Shown: positions 16,776 to 26,031 of the stretch, piece by piece
Layout of the letters: the number at the start of each line of letters is the position of its first letter
How positions within the stretch are numbered: the first letter of the stretch is position 1
Origin: Alkalihalobacillus pseudalcaliphilus
GTDB taxonomy: Bacteria; Bacillota; Bacilli; Bacillales; Bacillaceae_D
Length of the DNA stretch: 64,000 nt
NCBI RefSeq assembly: GCF_028610675.1
Contig: NZ_JAQQWS010000001.1
Span: forward strand, 1 to 64,000
Direction of reading: 5' to 3'
Notes under the pieces: model-generated
What the model saw: the letters and a program-made list of their open reading frames with translations, nothing else
Database searches by the model: none
Told to the model about the DNA's origin: nothing
Translations under genes and position numbers: made by a program

Positions 16776-17690
16776 ATGAGTATCCTCATTAATAAAGATA
16801 CAAAAGTAATCGTGCAAGGGATTACAGGTAAAACAGGTCTTTTCCATACACAACAAGCTCTTGAGTATGGAACAAATATCGTTGGTGGTGTGACGCCTGG
16901 TAAAGGTGGCACGGAAGTTGAAGGCGTTCCAGTTTTTAATACAGTTTCAGAAGCTGTAGCAGCTACTGGTGCAAACGCAACGGTTATTTACGTACCACCT
17001 GCTTTTGCAGCTGATTCCATTATGGAAGCGGTAGATGCTGAGATTGAGTTAGCGATTTGTATTACAGAAGGTATTCCAGTCATCGATATGGTTAATGTGA
17101 AGCGTTATATGGAAGGAAAGAAAACACGCTTAATCGGGCCAAACTGCCCAGGTGTAATCACTCCTGAAGAAAGCAAAATTGGTATTATGCCTGGATATAT
17201 TCATAAAAAAGGCCATGTAGGCGTTGTTTCACGTTCTGGTACATTAACATATGAAGCGGTACATCAATTATCAACAAACGGTATCGGTCAGTCAAGTGCT
17301 GTTGGTATCGGTGGAGATCCAGTTAATGGTACGAACTTCATTGATGTATTAGATTTATTTAATGAAGATCCTGACACATATGCCGTGATTATGATTGGTG
17401 AAATTGGTGGAACAGCTGAGGAAGAAGCTGCTGAGTGGATCAAAGCAAACATGAAAAAACCAGTTGTTGGCTTTATCGGTGGTCAAACAGCTCCTCCAGG
17501 GAAGCGTATGGGCCACGCTGGTGCGATTATTTCAGGTGGTAAGGGTACAGCTGCCGAAAAAATTAAAACGCTTGAGAGCTGCGGTGTGAAGGTTGCAGAA
17601 ACGCCATCGGTAATGGGTGAGACATTAATCTCTGTTTTAAAAGAAGAAGGCATTTACGAAAAATGTATCACACATGAAGTAACAAAATAA
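16776..17690 (+). CDS. sucD: Succinyl-CoA synthetase, alpha subunit
   Basis: The alpha subunit carries the CoA-binding domain and the phosphorylated histidine. The 304-aa product has QGITGKTGLFHTQQALEYG (about 12-30), IGPNCPGV and the active-site GKRMGHAGAI, where the histidine is H247. Length is normal. It is cotranscribed with sucC and followed by a terminator after 7 bases. Confidence 0.97.
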   Translation: MSILINKDTKVIVQGITGKTGLFHTQQALEYGTNIVGGVTPGKGGTEVEGVPVFNTVSEAVAATGANATVIYVPPAFAADSIMEAVDAEIELAICITEGIPVIDMVNVKRYMEGKKTRLIGPNCPGVITPEESKIGIMPGYIHKKGHVGVVSRSGTLTYEAVHQLSTNGIGQSSAVGIGGDPVNGTNFIDVLDLFNEDPDTYAVIMIGEIGGTAEEEAAEWIKANMKKPVVGFIGGQTAPPGKRMGHAGAIISGGKGTAAEKIKTLESCGVKVAETPSVMGETLISVLKEEGIYEKCITHEVTK

Positions 17691-17696
17691 TATTAG

Positions 17697-17729
17697 AAAA
17701 ACCTCTGAGCTTAGGCCCAGAGGTTTTTT
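17697..17729 (+). terminator. Terminator of sucCD
   Basis: AAAACCTCTG pairs with CAGAGGTTTT around a 10-nt loop, followed by TT. It starts immediately after the sucD stop. Confidence 0.85.
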
Positions 17730-17744
17730 GATGATATAGGAAAG

Positions 17745-18200
17745 CAATGATGTGAACAAATCGAAATACGCAGCAATGGAGTAGGGAAAAGAATTGTTAA
17801 AGCGGTGTAAATAAAAAAAAGAGAGCCATTTGATAGCGGAAATAGGAGCCCTATTAACAACGAGTAATTTACCAATGCTGATTTTAGCTTTTGACTTTAC
17901 AAGTGTTCATTCCATTGATTCTTTTACTAGAGGCATTTGTTCAATTAAATATTGCTTCTATACATGGTGGTTTTTCATTCACTTTGTTTTTTTGTTCTCA
18001 TTCAATTTAATGAATGTTTTAATTATTTTAACTAGAAAATTTAGGGTAACCCAGCGGACGAAAACATGCGGAGACTCCCGAGGGACATGAGGCGGGCTGA
18101 AATCCAATGGTGAAGCAAGTTAGTTCAGTTCCACCTCGCAAGACGCGGAGCATGATTTTCGGGAGTAATGATTAAAGCTCCGCATATTAGCTTACAAAGG
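17745..18200 (+). repeat. Dispersed intergenic element, copy D (type II, long form) with upstream 50-bp-unit remnant
   Basis: The stretch at 17751-17790 matches the tandem unit seen at 99-250 (ACAAATCGAAATACGCAGCAATG). A degenerate type II left part begins near 17961 (ATGGTGGTTTTTCATTCACTTTG). TAACCCAGCGG follows at about 18047-18057, then a ~90-base GC-richer insert (GCGGAGACTCCCGAGGGACA...), then the hairpin GCGGAGC (18145-18151)/GCTCCGC (18177-18183). The rest of the 17730-18313 gap shows no supportable gene. Confidence 0.7.
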
Positions 18201-18313
18201 AAATTAAAGAAAAATGTCGAAGTACTTATTAAAGACCGTAAATCTGTTCAATAACAGTTCACCTCGAATGAGCCACCGCAAATAACTCCATCTATCTGAA
18301 AGGTTGTGAACAA

Positions 18314-19183
18314 TTGTCACAAATTCGTCAATTATTAATACGTATTCATTTTTGTCGAGGTATGTCGAATAAGAAGTTGCTCCAATTACTTAAACATGAC
18401 CCCTCTTTACAGATTGTCACAGAACAAACACTCTCCTCCTTACAATTATTATTTCGTTGGAACTCCAAACAAGTTACCGCTTTCCAAGAAGATTATGAGC
18501 GTATAACCGATAAAAAGATTGACCAATACTTAAAGGAAAACAAAATTGATGTGATGACTATCTTTGATACCAATTATCCACTGCTTTTAAAAGAAATTTA
18601 TGATCCACCAGTTGTTATGTATACGATAGGAAACCAGGCGTTATTGCAAACGAATATGTTAGCGGTAGTAGGTTCTAGAGAAATGACATCACTTGGAAGA
18701 AGCTCTATCGATACCCTTTTACCGGAGCTAATAGAGAAGCAATGGACTATCGTCAGTGGCATCGCCGCTGGTGTGGATACTTATGCCCATCAAGCAGCCA
18801 TTCAAAACCAAGGGAATACAATTGCAGTATTAGGCTCAGGTGTCTTACATGTCTACCCAAAATCTAATCGAAAATTATATGAGACTATGAAAAAGGAACA
18901 ATTAATTGTTAGTGAATATCCTCCACATAAGCGTCCGCAAAAATGGCAATTTCCTGAAAGAAACCGAATTATAAGTGGGTTATCCTATGGTGTTTTAGTC
19001 ATTGAAGCAAAGGAAAAGAGTGGCTCGCTCATCACGGCCGATCAAGCTTTAGAGCAAGGTAGAGAAGTCTTTGCAACACCAGGGCCGATTTACACGAAGA
19101 GCTCTAGTGGTACGAACTATTTAATTCAACAAGGTGCTAAAATGGTGACGCAAGCAAAAGATATTTGGGAGGAATGGACATAG
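18314..19183 (+). CDS. dprA: DNA-processing protein DprA (Smf)
   Basis: DprA loads RecA on single-stranded DNA during natural transformation. The 289-aa protein has the Rossmann-like core: AVVGSREMTSLG, SGIAAGVDTYAHQAAI, IAVLGSGVLHVYPKSN, ERNRIISGLS and the C-terminal ATPGPI and GTNYLIQQGAK. The start is a TTG at 18314 after AAAGG; a later ATG at 18362 would remove part of the N-terminal helical region, so I prefer the TTG. It lies between sucCD and topA as in B. subtilis. Confidence 0.92.
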   Translation: MSQIRQLLIRIHFCRGMSNKKLLQLLKHDPSLQIVTEQTLSSLQLLFRWNSKQVTAFQEDYERITDKKIDQYLKENKIDVMTIFDTNYPLLLKEIYDPPVVMYTIGNQALLQTNMLAVVGSREMTSLGRSSIDTLLPELIEKQWTIVSGIAAGVDTYAHQAAIQNQGNTIAVLGSGVLHVYPKSNRKLYETMKKEQLIVSEYPPHKRPQKWQFPERNRIISGLSYGVLVIEAKEKSGSLITADQALEQGREVFATPGPIYTKSSSGTNYLIQQGAKMVTQAKDIWEEWT

Positions 19184-19207
19184 TCGATTTTTGACGAGTT
19201 TCTACTA

Positions 19208-19213
19208 TATAAT
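19208..19213 (+). promoter_or_regulatory. Candidate -10 element (TATAAT) before topA
   Basis: A perfect TATAAT lies about 140 bases before topA, inside the small palindrome TACTATATAATAGTA. The nearest TTGACG (19191-19196) is only 11 bases away, too close for a standard spacing, and no better -35 is evident. The palindrome followed by TTTTTT could also act as a weak dprA terminator. Confidence 0.3.
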
Positions 19214-19351
19214 AGTACGATTTTTTGTTCTGACGACCATTAAAGTCGAAGCTTCTTGAAAAAAAATGGATAGTTCCGTTTGACAAACCGAGAAGGTCTG
19301 TTTAATAATGAGGAAGATTTTAATTTTATCTTCGAGAGAGGGAGTTGCATT

Positions 19352-21424
19352 ATGGCCGATTATTTAGTAATCGTAGAATCTCCCGCAAAAGCAAAGACCA
19401 TTGGCAAGTATTTAGGAAAAAAATACATTGTGAAAGCATCAATGGGTCATGTAAGAGACTTACCAAAAAGTCAAATGGGAGTAAATGTTGAAGAAAATTA
19501 TGACCCGCGTTATATAACAATTCGCGGCAAAGGACCCGTATTAAAAGAATTAAAAGCAGCAGCAAAAAAAGTGAAAAAAATCTATTTAGCAGCTGACCCC
19601 GATCGTGAAGGGGAAGCGATTGCTTGGCATTTAGCTCATAGTCTAGGAATAGATCCTGCATCAAAATGCCGAGTCGTTTTTAACGAAATTACAAAGCAAG
19701 CGATTAAGGATGCGTTTAAGACGCCAAGAGCGATCAATATGGATCTCGTGGATGCTCAGCAAGCAAGACGAATTCTCGATCGATTAGTAGGTTATAATAT
19801 TAGCCCGCTATTATGGAAAAAAGTGAAAAAAGGTTTAAGTGCTGGACGCGTGCAATCCGTAGCGGTCAAAATGATTATCGAACGAGAGAAAGAGATTCAA
19901 CAATTTAAACCAGAAGAGTATTGGAGTATTGACGGAACGTTTACGTTAAATAAAGAGCAATTTGATGCTAAGTTCTACGGAGTTGACGGTAAAAAGGTGA
20001 GTTTAGCTTCAGAAGAGGAAGTCAATCAGGTTTTACAGCGTATGAATGATCAGTCGTTTAGCGTATCTTCTGTGAGTAAGAAAGAGAGAAAACGTAATCC
20101 AGTAGCACCATTCACAACGTCCTCTTTACAACAGGAAGCCGCGAGAAAGTTAAACTTCCGTGCTAAGAAAACCATGATGTTAGCTCAACAGCTATACGAA
20201 GGGATTGACTTAGGGAAAGAAGGTACAGTAGGTTTAATCACCTATATGCGTACGGATTCAACAAGAATCTCGGAAACGGCTCAGGCAGAATCTAAAGAAT
20301 TTATAGAGACGACCTATGGAAGTGAGTTTCTTAAGAAAAAACCACGAGTCGATAAAAAAGGCACGAATTCTCAAGATGCCCATGAAGCGATTCGTCCAAC
20401 ATCGGTGTTTAAGGAGCCTAAAGAGTTAAAATCATATTTGGCTAGAGACCAACTTCGCCTTTATAAGTTAATCTGGGAGCGTTTTGTCGCAAGTGAAATG
20501 GCACCAGCCGTTATGGACACGATGAGTGTTGATTTGTTAAATGAAGGTGTCATCTTTAGGGCTACAGGATCAAAGCTAAAGTTTGCCGGGTTTATGAAAG
20601 TATATATTGAAGGAAATGATGATGGAACTAAAGAAGAAGACCGGTTATTACCGGCTCTCGAACAAGGCCAATCTGTTCAAAAAGAAACGATTGAACCGAA
20701 TCAGCATTTCACTCAGCCACCTCCAAGGTATACAGAGGCCAGATTAGTCAAAACAATGGAGGAGCTAGGAATTGGGCGTCCCTCCACTTATGCACCAACG
20801 TTGGATACGATTCAGCGTCGTGGCTATGTGGCTTTAGAGGAAAAACGCTTTGTACCAACAGAGCTTGGCGAAATTGTCTTGCATTTAATCGTTGAATTCT
20901 TCCCAGAAATTCTTGATGTTGAATTTACTGCAAAAATGGAAACAGACCTTGACTCCGTAGAAGATGGAGCTCATCAATGGGTTCAGATAATTGATGATTT
21001 TTATCAAGGGTTTGAAAAAAGGTTAAAAGTCGCGGAAGAAGAGATGAAAGAAGTCGAGATTAAAGATGAACCGGCTGGTGAGGACTGTGAGCTTTGTGGT
21101 CACGCCATGGTATATAAGATGGGACGCTATGGTAAATTTATGGCTTGTTCAAACTTCCCTGACTGTCGTAATACAAAAGCGATCGTGAAAGAAATAGGTG
21201 TCACATGTCCGACCTGTCATGAAGGCCAAGTCGTCGAACGAAAAAGTAAGAAAAAGCGGATATTCTTTGGATGTACTCGTTATCCAGAGTGTGAATTTAT
21301 CTCATGGGATAAGCCAATTAGTCGACCATGTCCAAAATGTGAGAGTCTATTGGTTGAGAAAAAGTCGAAAAAGGGCGTTCAAGTTCACTGTACGAAATGT
21401 GATTATCAAGAAGAAGCAAATTAA
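19352..21424 (+). CDS. topA: DNA topoisomerase I
   Basis: This type IA topoisomerase relaxes negative supercoils. The 690-aa protein has the TOPRIM part (YLVIVESPAKAKTIGKYLG and AADPDREGEAIAWHL), the active-site tyrosine Y298 in ITYMRTDSTR, and ELGIGRPSTYA. Three C-terminal four-cysteine zinc modules follow (starting CELCGH, CPTCHE and CPKCES). An in-frame start at 19280 would add 24 residues, but the ATG at 19352 follows GAGAGGGAG and gives the family N terminus (MADYLVIVESPAKAK). Length equals the B. subtilis enzyme. Confidence 0.97.
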   Translation: MADYLVIVESPAKAKTIGKYLGKKYIVKASMGHVRDLPKSQMGVNVEENYDPRYITIRGKGPVLKELKAAAKKVKKIYLAADPDREGEAIAWHLAHSLGIDPASKCRVVFNEITKQAIKDAFKTPRAINMDLVDAQQARRILDRLVGYNISPLLWKKVKKGLSAGRVQSVAVKMIIEREKEIQQFKPEEYWSIDGTFTLNKEQFDAKFYGVDGKKVSLASEEEVNQVLQRMNDQSFSVSSVSKKERKRNPVAPFTTSSLQQEAARKLNFRAKKTMMLAQQLYEGIDLGKEGTVGLITYMRTDSTRISETAQAESKEFIETTYGSEFLKKKPRVDKKGTNSQDAHEAIRPTSVFKEPKELKSYLARDQLRLYKLIWERFVASEMAPAVMDTMSVDLLNEGVIFRATGSKLKFAGFMKVYIEGNDDGTKEEDRLLPALEQGQSVQKETIEPNQHFTQPPPRYTEARLVKTMEELGIGRPSTYAPTLDTIQRRGYVALEEKRFVPTELGEIVLHLIVEFFPEILDVEFTAKMETDLDSVEDGAHQWVQIIDDFYQGFEKRLKVAEEEMKEVEIKDEPAGEDCELCGHAMVYKMGRYGKFMACSNFPDCRNTKAIVKEIGVTCPTCHEGQVVERKSKKKRIFFGCTRYPECEFISWDKPISRPCPKCESLLVEKKSKKGVQVHCTKCDYQEEAN

Positions 21425-21501
21425 TTAAGTTGTTTTTGTTGAATCTTGTCTAAAAAAGTATTATTATATGTTTGGCATTTAAGTGAGATGACCATACTTT
21501 T

Positions 21502-21528
21502 AGCCTTCACCTTTAATAAGGTGAAGGC
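21502..21528. other. Perfect hairpin without T tract after topA
   Basis: GCCTTCACCTT and AAGGTGAAGGC (11 bp) flank the loop TAAT. No T run follows on either strand, so it may be an mRNA 3'-end stabiliser rather than a terminator. Confidence 0.5.
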
Positions 21529-21570
21529 GTTCGTATGCTTAGAGTCAGATGGAAGTGTATGAAGATTGAA

Positions 21571-21597
21571 GGAATGAATGACTCATTCATTTTTTTG
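21571..21597 (+). terminator. AT-rich terminator after topA
   Basis: AATGAATGA pairs with TCATTCATT (a perfect palindrome around one C, in practice a 7-bp stem with a small loop) and is followed by TTTTTTT. Confidence 0.6.
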
Positions 21598-21683
21598 AAA
21601 CGGCAGAAATTAATAGTCATGATCATTGATAAAGTTAAGAATTCACGTAATGTTCACAATTGAAGAAAAGGAGGATAAAAGGA

Positions 21684-22991
21684 ATGGAAAACAATCACGT
21701 TAATGTAGTGGGTGCTGGTCTAGCAGGTAGTGAAGCTGCTTGGCAATTAGCTAAAAGAGGAATCAAGGTGCATTTATATGAAATGAGGCCAGTTCGCCAA
21801 ACCGCTGCTCACCATACTGATAAATTCGCCGAGTTAGTTTGCAGTAATTCTTTACGTTCAAACGCTTTAACGAATGCAGTAGGTGTATTAAAAGAGGAGA
21901 TGCGTACGCTAGACTCGGTTATTATCGCGGCAGCAGATGCAGCTTCTGTACCAGCTGGTGGGGCCCTTGCTGTTGATCGTCATGACTTTGCGGCCATTGT
22001 TACTGAGAAAGTGAAAAACCATCCTAATGTCACGGTGATGAATGAAGAGGTTGCATCGATTCCGGCAGGACCAACGATTATTGCAACAGGTCCGTTAACT
22101 TCCGACAACTTATCAAAAGAGCTACGTGCTTTGACTGGTGAGGAGTATTTATATTTTTATGATGCAGCGGCACCTATCATCGAAACCGATTCGATTGATA
22201 TGGACAAGGTTTATTTGAAATCTCGTTACGATAAGGGAGAAGCGGCCTATCTTAATTGTCCGATGACAGAAGAAGAATTTGACCGTTTTTACGAAGCGTT
22301 AACAACTGCTGAAACCGTGCCATTAAAAGAGTTCGAAAAAGAAATCTTCTTTGAAGGCTGTATGCCCATAGAAGTGATGGCCAACCGTGGTAAAAAGACG
22401 ATGCTATTTGGACCAATGAAGCCAGTAGGGTTAGAAGACCCAAAAACAGGGAAAAGACCTTATGCAGTTGTCCAATTAAGACAAGATAATACATCGGGAA
22501 CCCTCTATAACATCGTTGGATTTCAAACGCATTTAAAATGGGGACCACAAAAAGATGTTATTCGCTTAATTCCGGGATTAGAAAATGCTGAAATTGTCCG
22601 TTATGGTGTGATGCACCGCAATACATTTATAAATTCACCTAATCTTCTTAAGCCAACCTATCAGTACAAAGACAGAGAAGATCTTTTCTTTGCTGGACAA
22701 ATTACCGGTGTAGAAGGCTATGTAGAATCGGCAGCAGCTGGATTAGTTGCTGGTATTAATGCGGCCAAACTTCTAAAAGATGAAGAGCTCGTTGAATTAC
22801 CAGAGTCAACAATCATGGGGAGTATGGCGCAATATATTACGAATGCAAACCCTAAGAACTTCCAGCCGATGAACGCTAACTTTGGTTTATTACCACCATT
22901 TTCTGAAAGAATCAGAAATAAAAAAGACCGTTACGAAAAGCTGGCTGAACGCGCATTGGGTGAGATTCAGAATTTTGTGAAAAAAGTGTAA
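21684..22991 (+). CDS. trmFO: tRNA (m5U54) methyltransferase TrmFO
   Basis: TrmFO makes 5-methyluridine at position 54 of the tRNA T loop, using FAD and methylene-tetrahydrofolate. The 435-aa product shows the N-terminal dinucleotide fold VVGAGLAGSEAAWQLA (residues 8-23), then LVCSNSLRSNAL, the late FAGQITGVEGYVESAAAG and PMNANFGLLPP. The in-frame TTG at 21660 is rejected because the ATG at 21684 follows AAAGGAGGAT at proper distance. Confidence 0.96.
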   Translation: MENNHVNVVGAGLAGSEAAWQLAKRGIKVHLYEMRPVRQTAAHHTDKFAELVCSNSLRSNALTNAVGVLKEEMRTLDSVIIAAADAASVPAGGALAVDRHDFAAIVTEKVKNHPNVTVMNEEVASIPAGPTIIATGPLTSDNLSKELRALTGEEYLYFYDAAAPIIETDSIDMDKVYLKSRYDKGEAAYLNCPMTEEEFDRFYEALTTAETVPLKEFEKEIFFEGCMPIEVMANRGKKTMLFGPMKPVGLEDPKTGKRPYAVVQLRQDNTSGTLYNIVGFQTHLKWGPQKDVIRLIPGLENAEIVRYGVMHRNTFINSPNLLKPTYQYKDREDLFFAGQITGVEGYVESAAAGLVAGINAAKLLKDEELVELPESTIMGSMAQYITNANPKNFQPMNANFGLLPPFSERIRNKKDRYEKLAERALGEIQNFVKKV

Positions 22992-22997
22992 AGATAA

Positions 22998-23026
22998 TTG
23001 TAACTGCTCTTTTTTCATGATAGAAT
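22998..23026 (+). promoter_or_regulatory. Sigma-A-type promoter for xerC-hslVU-codY
   Basis: TTGTAA (22998-23003) and TAGAAT (23021-23026) are separated by 17 bases, with TG one base before the -10 (extended -10). It starts seven bases after the trmFO stop and about 30 bases before xerC, in line with a separate codV operon as in B. subtilis. Confidence 0.55.
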
Positions 23027-23054
23027 TTGATAAGCTTTGCAAGGTGGTGAAGCT

Positions 23055-23966
23055 ATGCCTAAGAATGCACATGGTTTTAGACAATCTTTTTTTCAATTTC
23101 TAAAAGTTGAAAAAAACTGTTCCATCCATACAGTACGAAATTATCAAATTGATTTGGAAGATTTTGAGTTGTTTTTACATGAACATAAAATAGTATCGGT
23201 TGTTGATGTTAAGTATGAGCATATTAAGTTGTATTTAGAACGGCTCTTTAACAAGAAGTATGAACGGAAATCAGTTTCGAGGAGGCTTTCTGCCTTGCGA
23301 ACATATTTTCGATTCTTAGAAAAAGAGAATGTTATTGCAGACAACGTATTTAAACTTGTCCCCTTACCAAAGCAAAAAAGTAGACTGCCTAATTTCTTAT
23401 ACGAAAAAGAAATAGAACAGCTATTTCTTTCATTGGAAGGGGAGAAGCCTCTCGAGCAACGTGACCGAGCTATTCTCGAACTATTGTATGCCACAGGTAT
23501 GCGAGTTAGTGAGTGTCAACAGCTTCAGGTGTCTGATCTTGACTTCTCAATCGAGACGGTTCTGATTCATGGTAAAGGGAATAAAGAACGTTATGTGCCT
23601 ATTGGTCAATTTGCTTGTGAGGCATTGAACACATACTTACTTGATGGTCGGCTTCAATTATTATCAAAAGCTAAAGAGAGCAAGGAAAGTAACCATTTAT
23701 TTTTGAATTATAGCGGTCAACCACTTTCAGTTCGATCATATAGTGATATTTTAAAAAAGAGAATGAAAGAAGCCGCTCTTACCGCTAATATTAGTCCACA
23801 TCAGCTTAGACATTCTTTTGCAACCCATTTATTAAATAATGGTGCTGATTTAAGAGTTGTCCAAGAGTTATTAGGTCATTCGAGCTTATCCTCTACACAA
23901 ATCTATACGCATGTCTCAAAGGAACGTTTAAGAGATGTGTATAAGCAAAATCATCCAAGGGCATAA
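23055..23966 (+). CDS. xerC: Tyrosine recombinase XerC (CodV)
   Basis: XerC/CodV acts with XerD at the dif site to resolve chromosome dimers. The 303-aa protein has an N-terminal SAM-like domain and the catalytic set: R150 (ATGMRVSEC), HGKGNKERYVPI, H249 and R252 (HQLRHSFATH), LLGHSSL, and the nucleophile Y284 (TQIYTHV). Start ATG is five bases after AAGGTGGTG. It is the first gene of the codV-clpQ-clpY-codY operon. Confidence 0.95.
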   Translation: MPKNAHGFRQSFFQFLKVEKNCSIHTVRNYQIDLEDFELFLHEHKIVSVVDVKYEHIKLYLERLFNKKYERKSVSRRLSALRTYFRFLEKENVIADNVFKLVPLPKQKSRLPNFLYEKEIEQLFLSLEGEKPLEQRDRAILELLYATGMRVSECQQLQVSDLDFSIETVLIHGKGNKERYVPIGQFACEALNTYLLDGRLQLLSKAKESKESNHLFLNYSGQPLSVRSYSDILKKRMKEAALTANISPHQLRHSFATHLLNNGADLRVVQELLGHSSLSSTQIYTHVSKERLRDVYKQNHPRA

Positions 23967-24026
23967 ATGGGTGGTAGCGTCATGGAAAAAAACATGTAGA
24001 ATGATTAGTCCAGAGGAGGAATGGAG

Positions 24027-24572
24027 ATGGGTCAATTTCATGCAACAACGATTTTTGCCGTCAAGCATAATGGCCGTTCTGCGATGTCTGGAGACGGGCA
24101 AGTGACAGTAGGAAATGCCGTTATCATGAAACATAGTGCTAAAAAAGTAAGGCGGTTATATCAAGGGAAAGTAATTGCTGGGTTTGCTGGTTCGGTTGCG
24201 GATGCATTTACATTATATGAGAAGTTTGAAAGTAGACTGGAAGAGTATAATGGTAACTTACAAAGGGCTGCTGTTGAACTTGCGAAAGAATGGCGCACGG
24301 ATAAGATGCTTAAACAGCTAGAAGCAATGCTAATTGTTATGAATAAGGACCATCTACTTCTTGTTTCAGGAACGGGAGAAGTAATTGAACCAGATGATGG
24401 TATTTTGGCGATTGGTTCTGGTGGGAATTATGCTTTAGCTGCCGGTAGAGCTTTAAAAAATCATGCACCGACATTATCTGCAAGGGAAATAGCTGAAGCA
24501 GCTCTTCGTACGGCTGGAGACTTATGTGTGTATACAAATGACCAAGTTATCATCGAAGAGTTAGAAGGATAA
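24027..24572 (+). CDS. hslV: ATP-dependent protease subunit HslV (ClpQ)
   Basis: HslV is the proteasome-like peptidase that works with HslU. The 181-aa product begins MGQFHATTIFAVKHNGRSAM and contains SGDGQVT and GFAGSVADAFTL. In B. subtilis the N-terminal residue after Met is Ser and has been proposed as the nucleophile; here that position is Gly, so a Thr (T7 in HATTIF, aligning with T1 of E. coli HslV) is the more likely nucleophile after processing. The ATG at 24027 is eight bases after AGGAGG; an ATG at 24021 is only two bases from it. Confidence 0.95.
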   Translation: MGQFHATTIFAVKHNGRSAMSGDGQVTVGNAVIMKHSAKKVRRLYQGKVIAGFAGSVADAFTLYEKFESRLEEYNGNLQRAAVELAKEWRTDKMLKQLEAMLIVMNKDHLLLVSGTGEVIEPDDGILAIGSGGNYALAAGRALKNHAPTLSAREIAEAALRTAGDLCVYTNDQVIIEELEG

Positions 24573-24607
24573 AATTGTTTGTTAGACGAAAGTGAGGGCG
24601 ATAAAAG

Positions 24608-26005
24608 GTGAGTACATCTTTAACACCACGTCAGATCGTTGAACGTTTAAGTCAATTTATCGTTGGGCAGGAAGCTGCGAAAAAGTCAGTGGCTGTTGCT
24701 TTACGTAATCGCCATCGTCGAAGCTTACTAGATGAAAAGCTTCAAGATGAGGTAACACCAAAAAATATTTTGATGATAGGGCCAACAGGTGTAGGGAAAA
24801 CAGAGATTGCCAGGCGTTTAGCGAAATTAGTTGGAGCTCCATTTATTAAAGTAGAGGCAACGAAATTTACTGAAGTGGGGTATGTCGGTCGAGACGTTGA
24901 ATCAATGGTACGAGATCTCGTAGAAACGAGCGTTCGTATGATTAAAGAGGGCAAGATAAAATCAGTGCAGGGCCAAGCGGAAACTCAAGCAAATCAAAGG
25001 CTTGTTCAATTATTAGTACCAGAAGCCAAAAAGCAAAATCAATATAAAAATCCGTTTGAAATGATTTTTGGTCAGCAAAATGAAGCCGAGCAGAATGAAG
25101 TGAAACCTGAAGTTGAGCAAGGGATTGCTCAAAAAAGGAAACAAATGGCTCATCAACTAGCTTTAGGTGAGTTAGAAGATTATCTGGTTAATATTGAAGT
25201 GGAAGAGCAAAGTCAAGGCTTTATGGATATGTTTCAAGGAGCAGGTATGGAGCAAATGGGCATGAATATGCAGGAAATGTTAGGTAATATGATGCCAAAG
25301 AAAAAGAAGAAACGCCGATTACCTGTTTCTGAAGCAAGAAAAATCCTTACTGAAGAAGAAGCACAAAAATTAATTGATATGGATGAAGTTATTCAAGAAG
25401 CACTGACAAAGGCGGAGCAACTAGGAATTATCTTCATAGATGAAATTGATAAAGTGGCAGGTAAGGGTAATCAACAATCAGCTGATGTTTCCAGAGAAGG
25501 CGTACAACGAGACATTTTACCGATTGTAGAAGGCTCGACAATTGTGACTAAATACGGCTCAGTTAAAACCGATCATATCTTATTTATTGCAGCAGGTGCT
25601 TTCCATGTGGCAAAACCTTCAGACTTAATTCCTGAGCTTCAAGGACGGTTTCCAATCCGTGTTGAACTTGAGAACCTAACAGTTGAGGACTTTGTACGAA
25701 TCTTGGTTGAGCCAAATAATGCCTTAATCAAACAATATATCGCTCTTTTAGAAACGGAAGGTATAAAAGTTTCTTTTTCTGACGAAGCTGTTCGTAAGAT
25801 TGCGACAATTGCTACAGAAGTGAATCGAGACACCGAAAATATCGGTGCTAGACGACTTCATACGTTATTAGAAAAGTTGTTAGAAGATTTATCTTTTGAA
25901 GCACCAGATATTAATTTGCAGGAGATTGTCATAACGCCAGAATATGTCGATGATAAACTGGCATCCATTGCAACAAATCGAGATTTAAGTCAATTTATAC
26001 TATAA
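24608..26005 (+). CDS. hslU: ATP-dependent protease ATPase subunit HslU (ClpY)
   Basis: This AAA+ unfoldase feeds substrates to HslV. The 465-aa protein has Walker A GPTGVGKT (58-65), KVEATKFTEVGYVGRDVESM (pore-loop area), a Met/Gln-rich intermediate domain, Walker B ending in DEID (278-281), and the C-terminal ATEVNRDTENIGARRLHT. The start is GTG, nine bases after AGGG. It ends SQFIL, the buried C-terminal tail that engages HslV in this family. Confidence 0.96.
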   Translation: MSTSLTPRQIVERLSQFIVGQEAAKKSVAVALRNRHRRSLLDEKLQDEVTPKNILMIGPTGVGKTEIARRLAKLVGAPFIKVEATKFTEVGYVGRDVESMVRDLVETSVRMIKEGKIKSVQGQAETQANQRLVQLLVPEAKKQNQYKNPFEMIFGQQNEAEQNEVKPEVEQGIAQKRKQMAHQLALGELEDYLVNIEVEEQSQGFMDMFQGAGMEQMGMNMQEMLGNMMPKKKKKRRLPVSEARKILTEEEAQKLIDMDEVIQEALTKAEQLGIIFIDEIDKVAGKGNQQSADVSREGVQRDILPIVEGSTIVTKYGSVKTDHILFIAAGAFHVAKPSDLIPELQGRFPIRVELENLTVEDFVRILVEPNNALIKQYIALLETEGIKVSFSDEAVRKIATIATEVNRDTENIGARRLHTLLEKLLEDLSFEAPDINLQEIVITPEYVDDKLASIATNRDLSQFIL

Positions 26006-26031
26006 GAAAGTAATTTTAGGAGGATTTTGAA

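Noticed and set aside
17830..18090. 86-aa ORF before dprA
   Set aside because: It lies across the type II element copy D, has no ribosome site, and its hydrophobic look comes from T-rich repeat sequence.
21660..21683. Upstream TTG start for trmFO (and similar upstream starts for topA, rpsB, flgE, proS and pyrH)
   Set aside because: Each lies at or before the ribosome site or adds residues absent from the conserved family N terminus.
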